Assembly (NCBI GenBank): GCA_036788295.1
Contig: DAIQNR010000018.1
Coordinates: 1 to 64,000 of the forward strand
From: JAHQVK01 sp036788295
GTDB lineage: Bacteria; Myxococcota; Kuafuiibacteriia; Kuafuiibacteriales; Kuafuiibacteriaceae
Reading direction: 5' to 3'
Length of the DNA stretch: 64,000 nt
The notes under the pieces are model-generated. The model saw nothing but the letters and a program-made list of their open reading frames with translations. It did not search any database and was not told where the DNA came from. Position 1 is the first letter of the stretch. Each line of letters opens with the position of its first letter. A program made the position numbers and the translations under genes. Of the stretch, positions 40,465-50,025 are shown one piece after another.

Positions 40465-41397
40465 GTGACCGCGCCGCCCGGAGAGGTCGGCGCGGTGGGC
40501 CGCCGCCGCATCGCAACCCGCGGACCGCCGGGCGGCCGCTCGCTCGACGCGCTGTTGTCGTCGTGGCTTCCGTTTGCGCTCGGACGGCCGGTGTCGAAGG
40601 GCCAGGTCCGAAAGCTCGTGCGGGTCGGGGCGGTGCACGTGGACGAGCGGCCGTGCCGAAACCCATCCGATTGGGTCCGCTCCGGGGTGCGGGTGGCCGT
40701 CGTCGTGGACGAGGCGAAGCTGTTCGGCGTCGAACCGGGGCCGGTCCGGGTTTTGTACGAAGACCGCTGGGTGATCGCCGTGGACAAGCCCCCGGGCCTG
40801 CCCACCCACCCGACGCTCGATCCGGCCCGTCCCACCGCGGTCGGCGCGGTGAAGGCGCTGCTCGCCGCTCGCGGCGGACAAAACCCCTACCTCGGCGTGC
40901 ACCATCGGCTCGACCGCGACACTTCGGGGGTCCTGCTGTTCGCCAAGGATCCGGCCGCGAATCCAGCCTTGGCTGCCGCCTTCGCCGAGCGCGCGGTCAA
41001 CAAGCGCTACCTCGCCGTCGCCGCTGGACCGCTTCTCGAGCCCCGAACGGTCCGCGACCACCTCGGTCCGCTGCCCGGCTCCGGCAAGCGCACCAAGCAC
41101 GGCGCGGTCCGAAGCGGCGGAGCGCTAGCCGAGACCCACTTCGAGCCCCTAGAGCGGCGCGACCGCGGCACCTTGGTGTCCGCCGAGCCGCGCACCGGCC
41201 GGACCCACCAGATTCGCGTCCATCTCGCCGGGCTCGGGGCGCCGATTCTGGGCGACGGGCTCTATGGCGGCCCTCCGGCGGCGAGGGTGATGCTGCACGC
41301 GGCGCGGCTCGCGCTGCCCCATCCGGTCGAGAGCCGTTCGCTCGTGGTCGAGGCTGAAGCCCCGGCCGACCTGCTCGGGGCCTGGAACGAGTGCTAG
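40465..41397 (+). CDS. RluA/RluD-family pseudouridine synthase
   Basis: A 310-residue RNA-modifying enzyme that converts uridine to pseudouridine in rRNA or tRNA. An N-terminal S4-like RNA-binding segment (SKGQVRKLVRVGAVHVDERP) is followed by the catalytic core with Asp in HHRLDRDTSGVLLFAK and the later RTGRTHQIRVHLAGLG. Which position it modifies cannot be told from sequence. GTG 40465 is preferred; TTG 40459, overlapping the previous stop, is possible. Third gene of a tight three-gene run. Confidence 0.9.
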   Translation: MTAPPGEVGAVGRRRIATRGPPGGRSLDALLSSWLPFALGRPVSKGQVRKLVRVGAVHVDERPCRNPSDWVRSGVRVAVVVDEAKLFGVEPGPVRVLYEDRWVIAVDKPPGLPTHPTLDPARPTAVGAVKALLAARGGQNPYLGVHHRLDRDTSGVLLFAKDPAANPALAAAFAERAVNKRYLAVAAGPLLEPRTVRDHLGPLPGSGKRTKHGAVRSGGALAETHFEPLERRDRGTLVSAEPRTGRTHQIRVHLAGLGAPILGDGLYGGPPAARVMLHAARLALPHPVESRSLVVEAEAPADLLGAWNEC

Positions 41398-41414
41398 CAC
41401 CCGAGGTCGATGGT

Positions 41415-42332
41415 TTACCCGTCGACGACCGAGCGACAGCCCTCGAGGGCAGGAGCATCGGCCGGGACCACGAGCACGGGGCAGCGCGCCTCGCACATCA
41501 CCTGGTCCGCGGTGGCGCCGAGCACCAGCCGGTGCCAACCGTCGTGGCCGCTGGTCCCGATGACCAGGAGCGAGGGCGGCGATTCCGCGATATCGCGAAG
41601 GATCGCGTCGGCCGGGGTCTCGCCTTCGACGACGTGGGTGTGCATCGCCACGTCGATGCTCCGGCCCTGCTCGGCCAAGGTCTCGAGTCCGGCCCGGTGC
41701 TGAACTCGCACCGCTTCGACCTCCCGAGGGTCCACCGACCGGTCGTTTTCGCCCAAGTCGTCGAGGATGAGCCCAGGGTGCTCGCACACCGAAAGGAGCC
41801 GAACCGGGGCTCGGTAGGCGCAGCCGAAGGTCACCGCCGAGCGGACAACCTTGTCCGAAACCGGCGACAGGTCGACCGCGGCCGTGATCCGCTCGACCGG
41901 CCCTCGGCCATCCCGCTCCGGGGCGACCACCAACACGGGGCAGCCCGAGGCCCGAACGGTCGCGTTGGCGACGCTGCCCATGAAGGCCCGGCGGATCGCG
42001 CCGAAACCGTGGCTCGCCACCACGATCAGCTCGGCGCCGGTCTCTTCGGCCACCTCCGCGAACACCCGAGCCGGGGGTCCCGAGCGGACCACCCGCTCCA
42101 CCCGGGCAGCGCCGGCATCGACCGAGAGGGCCGACAGCCGCTCCTTGGCGCGGTCCACCGCGATTTTTGCCCCGTCGCCGAGGTGGATGAACGGGCCACC
42201 GGATTTCACCCCGTGCACCAGCACGAGGCGCTCGGCCCCGAACCGGGCGGCGATGGCTCCGGCCGCCTCGACGGCGGCGGCCGAGGTCTCGGTGAGGTCG
42301 GTTCCAACGACGATGGTTGCGTTTTCCAACAT
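41415..42332 (-). CDS. Tandem UspA-domain universal stress protein
   Basis: A 305-residue protein with two universal stress domains. Domain 1 (about 1-145) starts ATIVVGTDLT and has the ATP-loop-like VASHGFGAIRRAFMGSVANA; domain 2 (about 150-295) starts TAAVDLSPVSD and has IGTSGHDGWHRLVLGATADQ. Both keep the G-2x-G-9x-G-S/T pattern in part. Tandem Usp proteins respond to stress or energy state. ATG 42332 gives the correct first strand. It is convergent with the pseudouridine synthase. Confidence 0.88.
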   Translation of the reverse strand: MLENATIVVGTDLTETSAAAVEAAGAIAARFGAERLVLVHGVKSGGPFIHLGDGAKIAVDRAKERLSALSVDAGAARVERVVRSGPPARVFAEVAEETGAELIVVASHGFGAIRRAFMGSVANATVRASGCPVLVVAPERDGRGPVERITAAVDLSPVSDKVVRSAVTFGCAYRAPVRLLSVCEHPGLILDDLGENDRSVDPREVEAVRVQHRAGLETLAEQGRSIDVAMHTHVVEGETPADAILRDIAESPPSLLVIGTSGHDGWHRLVLGATADQVMCEARCPVLVVPADAPALEGCRSVVDG

Positions 42333-42535
42333 GCTGATGGTCCTCCAGGGCGACGGCGCCTCGATGACCATCAGAGCCTCCGGATCCAGGAAGGGTCCGC
42401 GGAGCTCGAGGAAAGGTTGGTGGACCGGTGGGCCTAGCGCACCGATCGGGCTGGGCCCCCGGCTCGTTTCCTGCGTCCCTGGCCGTCCGGTCGCCCGCGG
42501 CGGCGAGACGGCGCGGATGATCTGGTAACCGGCCC

Positions 42536-43570
42536 TCAGCTGCCGAGGAGGCCGCGGACCTGCTCCGCGGACGGGGGACCCTGGCTCGCCTTGCCGTTCA
42601 CGAAGAAGCTGGGGGTGCCTCCGACTCCGGCCTTGGTCCCCTGCGCCATGTCGTCCTTGACGAATTTCTCGGTCGCGGGGTCATCCATGCACTTTCCGAA
42701 CTGGGCCATGTCCAGCGACAGCGCCTTCGCGTGCTCGAGCAGGTCCTCATCCGACATCTTCTGGGTGTCGGCAAAGATCTTGTCGTGCATCTCCCAGAAT
42801 TTGTTCTGTTTTTGAGCGCAGCGTGCTGCCTTGGCTGCGGGCATGGCCTGGGGGTGAAAGTTGAGCGGATAGTGGAGGAAGTACACCTGCACGTCGTCGG
42901 GGAAGGCTTTGGTCAGCTCGGCCAGCGGCTCGGTCACCCGGGCGCAGTAGGGGCACTGAAAGTCGGAGAACTCCACGATCGTGACCTTGGCGTCGGCCGG
43001 GCCCTTTCGGGGCCGGTCGGCGAGGTCGAAGCTCGCCGTCGGCGTCTCGGGCTCGGGCAGGGTCAAGGTCAGCCCCGCCTCCTTCTTGAGCCGCTCGATC
43101 TCTTCGCCCATGGCCAAGAACTGGCGAATTCGATCCGCCACCTGGTCCATCGGCGGGCCCTTTCCGCCCCGGGCGACCGTGGTCTCGTAGAACTCCTTCA
43201 CCTTGTCCTCGGGCACGGCCGCAGCGAGCTCCTCGAGGTACACCTCTTGGGTCTTGCCCTTGCGCTGCGCCTCCGCCTGCACGAGCTGGTCGAGCACGTA
43301 GCCCTCGAGCTCCCGCTTGATCGCTTCGTGGCGGTCCCGGTCGAGCTTCAGGAACGTGGCCGCTCTCGCCTCTCGCAGCTCGCCGAACGTGAGCGTGCGC
43401 TCGGCGCCTTTGTCCTTCCAGCGGGCGACGACGGTCGACGAGGCGAGGTCGCCCTCGCTCGGAGCGGCGGCAGCCGCGGCCGGTTTCGGCGGCTCACCGG
43501 CCGAAGGGGAGGAAGGCTGGCAGGCGAGCCCCACGAGGCCCATGGGGACGATCCATAGCGCGCGATGCAT
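42536..43570 (-). CDS. DsbA-like thioredoxin-fold lipoprotein
   Basis: A 344-residue exported lipoprotein (signal ending LVGLAC). After a Pro/Ala linker there is a helical region (50-165) like the SurA-N/foldase segment, then a DsbA/thioredoxin domain with FSDFQCPYCARVTEP (active site CPYC) and cis-Pro in GGTPSFFVNG. It probably oxidises or isomerises disulfides outside the inner membrane. The helical domain may bind unfolded substrates. ATG 43570 gives the correct signal peptide. Confidence 0.85.
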   Translation of the reverse strand: MHRALWIVPMGLVGLACQPSSPSAGEPPKPAAAAAAPSEGDLASSTVVARWKDKGAERTLTFGELREARAATFLKLDRDRHEAIKRELEGYVLDQLVQAEAQRKGKTQEVYLEELAAAVPEDKVKEFYETTVARGGKGPPMDQVADRIRQFLAMGEEIERLKKEAGLTLTLPEPETPTASFDLADRPRKGPADAKVTIVEFSDFQCPYCARVTEPLAELTKAFPDDVQVYFLHYPLNFHPQAMPAAKAARCAQKQNKFWEMHDKIFADTQKMSDEDLLEHAKALSLDMAQFGKCMDDPATEKFVKDDMAQGTKAGVGGTPSFFVNGKASQGPPSAEQVRGLLGS

Positions 43571-43754
43571 AGCGTGGGGCTCCCACGTTGGGCCCGCCGC
43601 GGCAAGGGCGAAGCCCATGCGAGAGTCCGTCCGCGGTGCGACCGAAGCCCCCGAGGCGGCGGTGCGCCTTCAGCCTACATGGCGATTGGGCGGCGCTCGT
43701 CCGCAGTTTGCCCCATACTCGAAACGGCGAGCCGCGGTTCTCCTGGGCGGCGGG

Positions 43755-45629
43755 ATGGGAGAGTACCGCGGAGCCGGCCTCGCGCCGGTCGATTTGGCCA
43801 TCGTCGCTGGGTTCTTGGTGCTCGTGACGGTGATCGGCTGGCTGCTGTCTCGCGCTGCCTCGGGGGGCCTCGAGGACTATTTTCTCGGGGGCCGCAAGAT
43901 CCCGTGGTGGGTGCTCGGGATCTCGACCGCCACGTCGAACTTCGACATGGCGGGGACGATGATCGTCGTCGCCATGGTCTACAGCCTCGGCTACCGGGGC
44001 TTTCTGGTCGAGATCCGAGGCGGCGTCGGGCTGTCGCTGGCCTTCTTGCTCGTCTTTCTCGGGAAGTGGCTGCGGCGAAGCCGGGTGATGACGTCCGCCG
44101 AGTGGATGAAGATCCGGTTCGGCACCGGAAAGCCGGGGCGGGCCGCGCACCTTCTGTCCGCGGTGGCGAACATCGCCCTGTCGCTGGGCATGATCATCTA
44201 CTTCTCGAAGGGCTCGGGAAAGTTCCTGACGCTCTTTCTCCCGCTCGGGGAGACCGCGTCCACGGCGCTCATGGTCAGCGTGGGCCTGTTCTATACCCTG
44301 CTGTCCGGGCTGTACGGAGTCGTGTTCACCGACGTCGTGCAGATGGTTCTGCTCGGATTCACGTCGATCTACGTCACCGTGGTCGCCTACGACTTGGCGC
44401 CGCGGGTGGCTCTGCCCGACGGCCTGCTCGACTTCACCCTGGCCTCTCCGGGGGCGCTCGCCGACGACTTGGTCCGCCGCGACCCGCAGACCTGGGGACC
44501 GATCGTGTCCGCTTTTGCTCTGTGCGTCCTGTTCTGGGTGCTCCGAACGACGCTCGAGGGTTCGGGCGGGGTCGGCGGCTACACCGATCAGCGGTTCTTC
44601 GCCGCGAGGAGCGAGCGGGACGCAGGGCTCATAAGCCTTCAGAGCATCCTCCTGTCCGGGCTGCGGTGGACGATGGTCGCCGGCTTGGTCGTGATGGGCC
44701 ACCACCTGGTCGCGCAGGGCGGGCACGCGGGCCAGGCGATCGTCGCCGACCCGGAGAATACGCTCCCGGTGGTGCTCGCCGAGCTGCTCCCGGTGGGGGT
44801 GAAGGGATTCGTGGTGGCTGGCCTCATCGCGGCCGCGATGTCCACCTTCGACAGCACGCTCAACGTGGGGGCGTCCTACATCGTTCGGGACATCTACCAA
44901 AGCTACCTTCGACCCGACGCCGACGACCGCCGGCTGATCTGGGTCTCGAGGTGGGCGACGGTGGGCCTGTGCGTGGCGGGGGTTGGTCTCGCGGCGGTGG
45001 TGCCGAACATCAACCGGATCTGGGGCCTCATCACCATGGGGCTCGGAGCGGGGCTGTTCGTGCCCCTCTTCCTCCGCTGGTACTGGCCGCGGTTCAACGG
45101 CTGGGGGTTTGCGGCCGGGACGGGGGCTGGGCTCATCGCTGGCCTCATCTTTCAGGGGGCGCTCGCTTGGCCGCTGTACTGGGCGTTCCCGTCGGTCGTG
45201 CTCACGGCGCTCGCCGTTTCGCTCGTGGCGACGTTTCTCACCGAGCCGGTGGAGGCCGACCGGCTGGCCCGGTTTGCCCTCCAGGTGAACCCGTTTGGCC
45301 CGTGGGGGACCCATGAGGCTCGGGCCGAACAGCTCGGGCTGATGTCGAGCGCCGAGCGGGTCGAGCGCCGCGCCGAGCGACGGCGGGATCTAATGGCCCT
45401 GTGCGCCGCCGTCCCGGCGCAGGTTGCCCTGCTCGTGGGGGGCATGGCGCTCGTCTTTCGCGACGGGCGAACGCTCGCGGTCAGCGCCGCGGTCTTCGCG
45501 GTAGGCGCGGTCCTGCTCTATTTCCTTTGGTTTCGACACCTCAAGCCAGAGGCGAAGTGCCGCGAAGAAGACGAGCGATTCGACCGCCTCAGCGAAACAG
45601 GTCGAGCGGCCCCCGGCGCCCCGCGGTGA
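43755..45629 (+). CDS. Sodium/solute symporter family transporter
   Basis: A 624-residue inner-membrane protein with about 14-15 hydrophobic segments. DYFLGGRKIPWWVLGISTAT near the start and GLIAAAMSTFDSTLNVGASY in the second half are typical of the SSS (SLC5-like) family, where Na+ binds near these helices. The solute is unknown; sugars, amino acids or organic acids are all possible. A C-terminal soluble extension is about 60 residues. It overlaps the convergent tonB-like gene by 41 bases. Confidence 0.9.
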   Translation: MGEYRGAGLAPVDLAIVAGFLVLVTVIGWLLSRAASGGLEDYFLGGRKIPWWVLGISTATSNFDMAGTMIVVAMVYSLGYRGFLVEIRGGVGLSLAFLLVFLGKWLRRSRVMTSAEWMKIRFGTGKPGRAAHLLSAVANIALSLGMIIYFSKGSGKFLTLFLPLGETASTALMVSVGLFYTLLSGLYGVVFTDVVQMVLLGFTSIYVTVVAYDLAPRVALPDGLLDFTLASPGALADDLVRRDPQTWGPIVSAFALCVLFWVLRTTLEGSGGVGGYTDQRFFAARSERDAGLISLQSILLSGLRWTMVAGLVVMGHHLVAQGGHAGQAIVADPENTLPVVLAELLPVGVKGFVVAGLIAAAMSTFDSTLNVGASYIVRDIYQSYLRPDADDRRLIWVSRWATVGLCVAGVGLAAVVPNINRIWGLITMGLGAGLFVPLFLRWYWPRFNGWGFAAGTGAGLIAGLIFQGALAWPLYWAFPSVVLTALAVSLVATFLTEPVEADRLARFALQVNPFGPWGTHEARAEQLGLMSSAERVERRAERRRDLMALCAAVPAQVALLVGGMALVFRDGRTLAVSAAVFAVGAVLLYFLWFRHLKPEAKCREEDERFDRLSETGRAAPGAPR

Positions 45630-46839
45630 GCACGAAAGCGAAGTGGAATTTGATCTGGCCGTCCGGGTCCACGATGCCTTTTGGGGGGTTCGGGAAGCGG
45701 CCCGCTTTCTCGAACGCCCGCACCGCCAAGGTGTCCAGAAAGTCGTGCCCGCTCGACTCGGCGACCTTCACCTCGTTGAGCCCGCCGTTTTCATTGAGGC
45801 GGATGTACAGCAAGGTCTTGAAGTCGCCAAATCCGTAGACGTCTCCGGTCGGGTCGCGGCGGCGCATCTCCCGTCGGATGTCACCTCTCCAGAACCCGCC
45901 GACGCTGTCTCGCACCTGATAGAAGAACGTCGCGTACTTGAACGAGCGGGTGTTGAGGAAAGTGCCTTCTCCTTCGGGGACGTTTTCGATGTAATCGTCC
46001 GAAGGCGAACCTGCAATCCTCGCCACCGTCCCCAGGGTCGGGCGGAGGTCCCGCAAGGAGGGCAGTCCCGGCTTGTTGCCCTTGTCGCCTCTGCGCTCGC
46101 CGCCGGCGTCGCCTCCTTCGGGGTCGCCGCCGAGGCGGAGGCGGTCGGCCCTCCCTGGAACGGCCTCCGTCGCCTCCCGGTTCAGCACACGGCCCGGGGA
46201 CAGGACTCTCGGGTCGATCTGGACGCCGTCCCGCCGGGCGATGCGGGGCACGTCGAGCGACAGCCGCCGCTTTTCGCCGTTGCCTTCGCCCGGTTCGCCG
46301 TCTCGCTCGGATTTGCCGTCCCCTTCCGCCTTCATCCCCGGGACGGGCAGGCCCTGCTCCGGCCCGCCCATGGGCTTCGTGTCCTGCACCTTGTTGGTGA
46401 CCTGCTTCTTGGTCTCGTCCCGCTTTCGGGCCACCGTCTCCCGCTCGACCCGAGAGTCCTCGCGGGCGAGGTATTTCGAGGAGTCCGGGGGCCGGCGGTC
46501 CCCGGAGGACGGCACCTCCACGACCTGTCCGCTCGGCCGCTCCTCGTTCTTCTCCTTCTCCTTCTTCGCTTCGGGCTTCTTCGGCTGCTCCTTCGGTTCG
46601 ACCGGCCGGGTCTTCTTGGGCGCGAGCCGCCGGGCTTCGGACAAGGTCCGCTCGAAGGCCTCCGGAGTCAGCCGCACCACGCGGACCGGCTCCTGGGCCG
46701 GGCGATCCTTGATCGGGGGCGCAAGCAGGCGGGGGAGCGCGCCTTGCAGCGGGATGCCCACCGCGACGTGGACCGCCGCGGACAGCGCGCTCGTCACGAG
46801 CAGCACTTGGCGGCCCTGAAGATGTCGCCGACGCCTCAC
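45589..46839 (-). CDS. TonB-like energy transducer
   Basis: A 416-residue protein. One N-terminal membrane anchor (about 9-27, RQVLLVTSALSAAVHVAVGI) is followed by a long Lys/Glu/Pro-rich spacer (60-250) and a TonB C-terminal domain whose pattern TLLYIRLNENGGLNEVKVAES ... FLDTLAVRAFEKAGRFPNPP is typical. It spans the periplasm and couples proton motive force to outer-membrane transporters. GTG 46839 is preferred because a perfect GGAGG lies 5 bases before it; a TTG 12 bases upstream would lie inside the ribosome-binding site. No ExbB/ExbD genes are nearby. Confidence 0.85.
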   Translation of the reverse strand: MRRRRHLQGRQVLLVTSALSAAVHVAVGIPLQGALPRLLAPPIKDRPAQEPVRVVRLTPEAFERTLSEARRLAPKKTRPVEPKEQPKKPEAKKEKEKNEERPSGQVVEVPSSGDRRPPDSSKYLAREDSRVERETVARKRDETKKQVTNKVQDTKPMGGPEQGLPVPGMKAEGDGKSERDGEPGEGNGEKRRLSLDVPRIARRDGVQIDPRVLSPGRVLNREATEAVPGRADRLRLGGDPEGGDAGGERRGDKGNKPGLPSLRDLRPTLGTVARIAGSPSDDYIENVPEGEGTFLNTRSFKYATFFYQVRDSVGGFWRGDIRREMRRRDPTGDVYGFGDFKTLLYIRLNENGGLNEVKVAESSGHDFLDTLAVRAFEKAGRFPNPPKGIVDPDGQIKFHFAFVLTAGRRGPLDLFR

Positions 46840-46947
46840 CCGAACCTCCAACCGACAAGGTACCGATCAGCGGTGCGCGCGGGCAACCTGGGGGGCACAC
46901 TGGCCGACAACTGCCGTGCACGGTCCTCGGAGGCCGCAGGAGAGCCC

Positions 46948-48396
46948 ATGCTGCGTCGATTCGCTCCTTTGTTCTGCCTGACGGCCTGCGCCACCGAGCC
47001 GGGCACGCCGACGATCCAGAGCGTCGAGCCGGAGCGAATCGAGGCGAGTCTCCGCTTCGAGCTTCGGGTGCAGGGCGCCGGGTTCGGGCTCGGATCCGTC
47101 CGTTTCGACCTCGATGACGGGCAGGGGCAGTCTTCGGGCCCGCCGCTGTCGGCGGCGCTGTTGGGTCCAAGAGGGGTGGAGCTGCCCGTACCGAGCGAGC
47201 GGGTGTCGGTCGAGGGCCCGCGCAGCGTCCGTCTCGACGTTCGGCTCGACCGAATCCCCACCCCCGGATTGTACGGCGTTCGCCTCCTCGAAGGGACCCG
47301 AACCGTCGTCGAGCGGGAGGCCGTGCTCGAGCTGCTGTCGGCGGCGCCGGAGGACGCGGGGAGCTACGACGTCGGTGGCGGCGAGCCGGACGTCGGTCCA
47401 GCCGACGTCGCTCCCGCCGACGCTGGGGACGGGGGCGACGCCGCGGTCGGGCCCGACTCGGGCCCTGAAGACACCGGTCCCCCCCCCGAGCCGTTCTACG
47501 CGAACTACGGATTTCGCCAGCCGGTCACCGTGGACCGGACCCTACCGGAAGGGGTGACGATCCGGGTCCCGCTCCCGCACGCCGCGATGGTGGAGGCCGG
47601 CCGGGCCCGGGCCGACGCCGCCGACGTGGTGGTGGTGCAGGACGGCGCACCGCTGCGCTTTCAGTGGGAAGATCGGACGAGGATCGGGACGAACGACCTC
47701 GTGATGGTGGTCGCGCCCAACGGCGGCGGCGGGCCCCTCGTCCTGTACACGGGCGACGCGAACGCCGCAAATGCGCCGACGGACGCGGTTTTCATGTTCT
47801 CGGAGCGCTTCGAGGGGCCGATCCCCGCGGGGTGGTTCGCCGCCGCGACGTGGCTCCCCTGCGAGCGGGATCGCTCGGTCGATGGACCAAGACCGGGAAC
47901 ACCGGGGGCGGTCTGCATCGCGGACGCGGCGACGAGCAGCTTGTTTCGGCAGACCATCGCGACGCCGCCGGTGCCCGGGATCGGTCCGCTGTCGCCGGGA
48001 CAGGTGTTCGAGATGCGCCTGTGGCTCGCCGGCCGGACGGAGGACTCGGATCAGGGGGTGCTCTACTTCTCTCACGGTCCGGACAACGCCGACTTCGCCG
48101 TCACCACCGAGGTGGAGGGCTGGACCGGATTCGGCCCCAACCGGAACTTCACGTTCACCGAGACCAACAACCGAAATCGCACCGTCCAGGGCTGGCGGTT
48201 CTCGGCCGGCCGGGTGGACGGATGGCGGGAGGCGCAGGTTCGGTTCACGGTCAGCGAGCCCGGCCGAAGCCTGCACCTGCGGCAGGTGAACACCCGCCGG
48301 GCCAGGGAGAGCCTGGTCGCCGCCGACGACTGGACCGTGCGGGTGGCGGCGGACCCGGAACCCGAGGTGAGCCTCGGCCCGGTCGAGCCCCGCTGA
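46948..48396 (+). CDS. Large surface lipoprotein with DUF2341-like domain
   Basis: A 482-residue lipoprotein (signal ending FCLTAC, Cys about 13). An IPT/Ig-like domain (residues 20-135) is followed by an Asp/Gly/Ala/Pro linker (140-180), then a beta-sandwich whose pattern (FRQPVTVDRTLPEGVTIRVP, DVVVVQDGAPLRFQWED, LYTGDANAANAP) resembles DUF2341, and a second concanavalin-like beta domain (290-482). A surface sugar-binding or adhesive role is possible. The start is ATG 46948. Confidence 0.72.
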   Translation: MLRRFAPLFCLTACATEPGTPTIQSVEPERIEASLRFELRVQGAGFGLGSVRFDLDDGQGQSSGPPLSAALLGPRGVELPVPSERVSVEGPRSVRLDVRLDRIPTPGLYGVRLLEGTRTVVEREAVLELLSAAPEDAGSYDVGGGEPDVGPADVAPADAGDGGDAAVGPDSGPEDTGPPPEPFYANYGFRQPVTVDRTLPEGVTIRVPLPHAAMVEAGRARADAADVVVVQDGAPLRFQWEDRTRIGTNDLVMVVAPNGGGGPLVLYTGDANAANAPTDAVFMFSERFEGPIPAGWFAAATWLPCERDRSVDGPRPGTPGAVCIADAATSSLFRQTIATPPVPGIGPLSPGQVFEMRLWLAGRTEDSDQGVLYFSHGPDNADFAVTTEVEGWTGFGPNRNFTFTETNNRNRTVQGWRFSAGRVDGWREAQVRFTVSEPGRSLHLRQVNTRRARESLVAADDWTVRVAADPEPEVSLGPVEPR

Positions 48397-48421
48397 CATC
48401 GGACTCGGAGCGACGCGGCGG

Positions 48422-48450
48422 TTGACGAAGGGCGGTGGAGTCCCTAGCGT
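48422..48450 (+). promoter_or_regulatory. Putative rplC promoter
   Basis: TTGACG (48422-48427) and TAGCGT (48445-48450) are 17 bp apart, upstream of the orphan rplC gene, leaving a leader of about 180 nt. The -10 match is weak (TA---T). It is flanked by GCGGCGG (48415-48421) and CCGCCGC (48451-48457), an inverted repeat that could hold a regulator. Confidence 0.3.
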
Positions 48451-48638
48451 CCGCCGCTCACGGGAACATCCGAACCGACGACCCCGTAGGTGGCCCTGGC
48501 CTCGTCCCCTCTGCCCATGAGGGCGCGAGGCTGTGCCGCTCGCTGGAGGCCTGGACCAGCTTGGTTCTTGGCCCCGGCCGGGGCGACGGGAGCGCTCCGG
48601 AGCAGGTCCGGGCCGAACGTTTCCCGGAGGAGAGCCGA

Positions 48639-49319
48639 ATGTTTCGCATGGCGCTGATCGGCAAGAAAGCCGGCATGACCCAGATCTTCGAAAACGGTGC
48701 CCGGATCCCGGTCACGGTGGTCGATGTCACGCCCAACGTGGTGGTTCAGAAGAAGACCCGCAGCGGCAAGGACGGCTACGACGCCATCCAGATCGGCTTT
48801 GACGAGGTCGAGCACCGGAAGGTGACCAAGCCGATGAAGGGCCACTTCGCCCGGGCCGACGTGAAGCCGGTTCGCATGCTCCGGGAGGTCCGGTGCCCAG
48901 AGCAGGACATCGCCCGATTCGAGGTGGGGCAGCAGATCCGCTGCGACGTCTTCAGCGAGGGTGAGATCGTCGATGTCGCGGGGACGTCGAAGGGCAAGGG
49001 CTTCCAGGGCGTCATGAGGCGCTGGAACATGAAGGGCGCCAAGCAGGCCACCCACGGTACCCACGAGCAGTTTCGGCACGTCGGCTCGATCGGCTGCCGA
49101 ACCACCCCCGGCGAGGTGAACAAGGGCAAGCACTTGCCCGGCCGCATGGGCGGGGAGACGGTGACCGTTCAGAACGTGCAGGTGGTTCGGGTCGACGCGG
49201 AGAAGGGCCAGATCCTGATCCGAGGAGCGGTGCCCGGACCTCGAAACGGCTACGTCGTCATCAAGAAGTCGGTGAAAAAGTTCGAGCGCACGAAGCCGGT
49301 CGGCGCGGCCGTGGCCTGA
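48639..49319 (+). CDS. rplC: Large-subunit ribosomal protein L3
   Basis: A 226-residue ribosomal protein. MALIGKKAGMTQIFENGARI, GTSKGKGFQGVMRRWNMKGA and GRMGGETVTVQNVQVV are the L3 core. A GGAGG ribosome-binding site precedes ATG 48639 by 8 bases. L3 is normally the second gene of the S10 operon, between rpsJ and rplD; here neither is present, and it is followed by rlmE. Either the operon is split in this lineage or this is a second copy. Confidence 0.95.
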   Translation: MFRMALIGKKAGMTQIFENGARIPVTVVDVTPNVVVQKKTRSGKDGYDAIQIGFDEVEHRKVTKPMKGHFARADVKPVRMLREVRCPEQDIARFEVGQQIRCDVFSEGEIVDVAGTSKGKGFQGVMRRWNMKGAKQATHGTHEQFRHVGSIGCRTTPGEVNKGKHLPGRMGGETVTVQNVQVVRVDAEKGQILIRGAVPGPRNGYVVIKKSVKKFERTKPVGAAVA

Positions 49320-49335
49320 TCGGCACGGGGGCGAG

Positions 49336-50025
49336 TTGGCTCGGTACGAGCGCCAGGACCGGTTCTTCCATCGCGCCAAGCAGGACCAGTATGTCGCTCG
49401 CTCGGTCTACAAGCTCGACGAGCTCGACCGGCGGTACCGGTTGGTGAGCAAAGGCGACGCGGTCGTGGACCTCGGTTGCGCCCCCGGGTCCTGGCTCCAA
49501 TATTTGGGGGAGAAGGTCGGAAAGAAGGGGCTCGCCCTCGGCTACGACCTCGAACCCGTGACCATCCCGCTGGCTGCGTCGGTGACGACCCACGTCGCCG
49601 ACGTGTTCGACCTGACCCCCGAGCGCGTGCTCGACGACGCTGCCGCCGCCGCCTCGAGGGACGAAAAGCCCCCCAAGATGGCTGCCCTCCTCTCGGACAT
49701 GGCCCCGAAGCTCACCGGGATCCGCGACGCGGACCAGGCCCGGTCGGTGCACCTCGTCGAGTGGGCGCTTCGGCTCGCTCGGGGGCTGTTCGAGCCGGGA
49801 AGGGGGGTCTTCGTGGCCAAGCTCTTTCAGGGGCGGGACACCGATGGCCTGGTGGCCGAGGTGAAGCAGGCGTTTCGAGAGGTGAAGCTGCTCAAGCCAG
49901 AAGCCACCCGCGAAGGGTCGCGGGAGGTGTTCGTGCTCGGGCGCACCCTCCGCCCCGAGGGGCGGCTCGGACCGGACGCATTTCCCGCGAGAGCTGCGAG
50001 CAGAGACGACGAGCGGGAGCGATGA
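49336..50025 (+). CDS. rlmE: 23S rRNA (uridine-2552-2'-O-)-methyltransferase RlmE
   Basis: A 229-residue FtsJ/RrmJ methyltransferase acting on the A loop of 23S rRNA in late 50S assembly. The K-D-K-E tetrad is visible: Lys in ARSVYKLDELD, Asp in LLSDMAPKLTG, Lys in FVAKLFQG and Glu in SREVFVLG. SAM motif VVDLGCAPGSWLQYLGEK. TTG start. It lies 16 bases after rplC, which fits a ribosome-assembly operon, and overlaps hslO by ATGA. Confidence 0.93.
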   Translation: MARYERQDRFFHRAKQDQYVARSVYKLDELDRRYRLVSKGDAVVDLGCAPGSWLQYLGEKVGKKGLALGYDLEPVTIPLAASVTTHVADVFDLTPERVLDDAAAAASRDEKPPKMAALLSDMAPKLTGIRDADQARSVHLVEWALRLARGLFEPGRGVFVAKLFQGRDTDGLVAEVKQAFREVKLLKPEATREGSREVFVLGRTLRPEGRLGPDAFPARAASRDDERER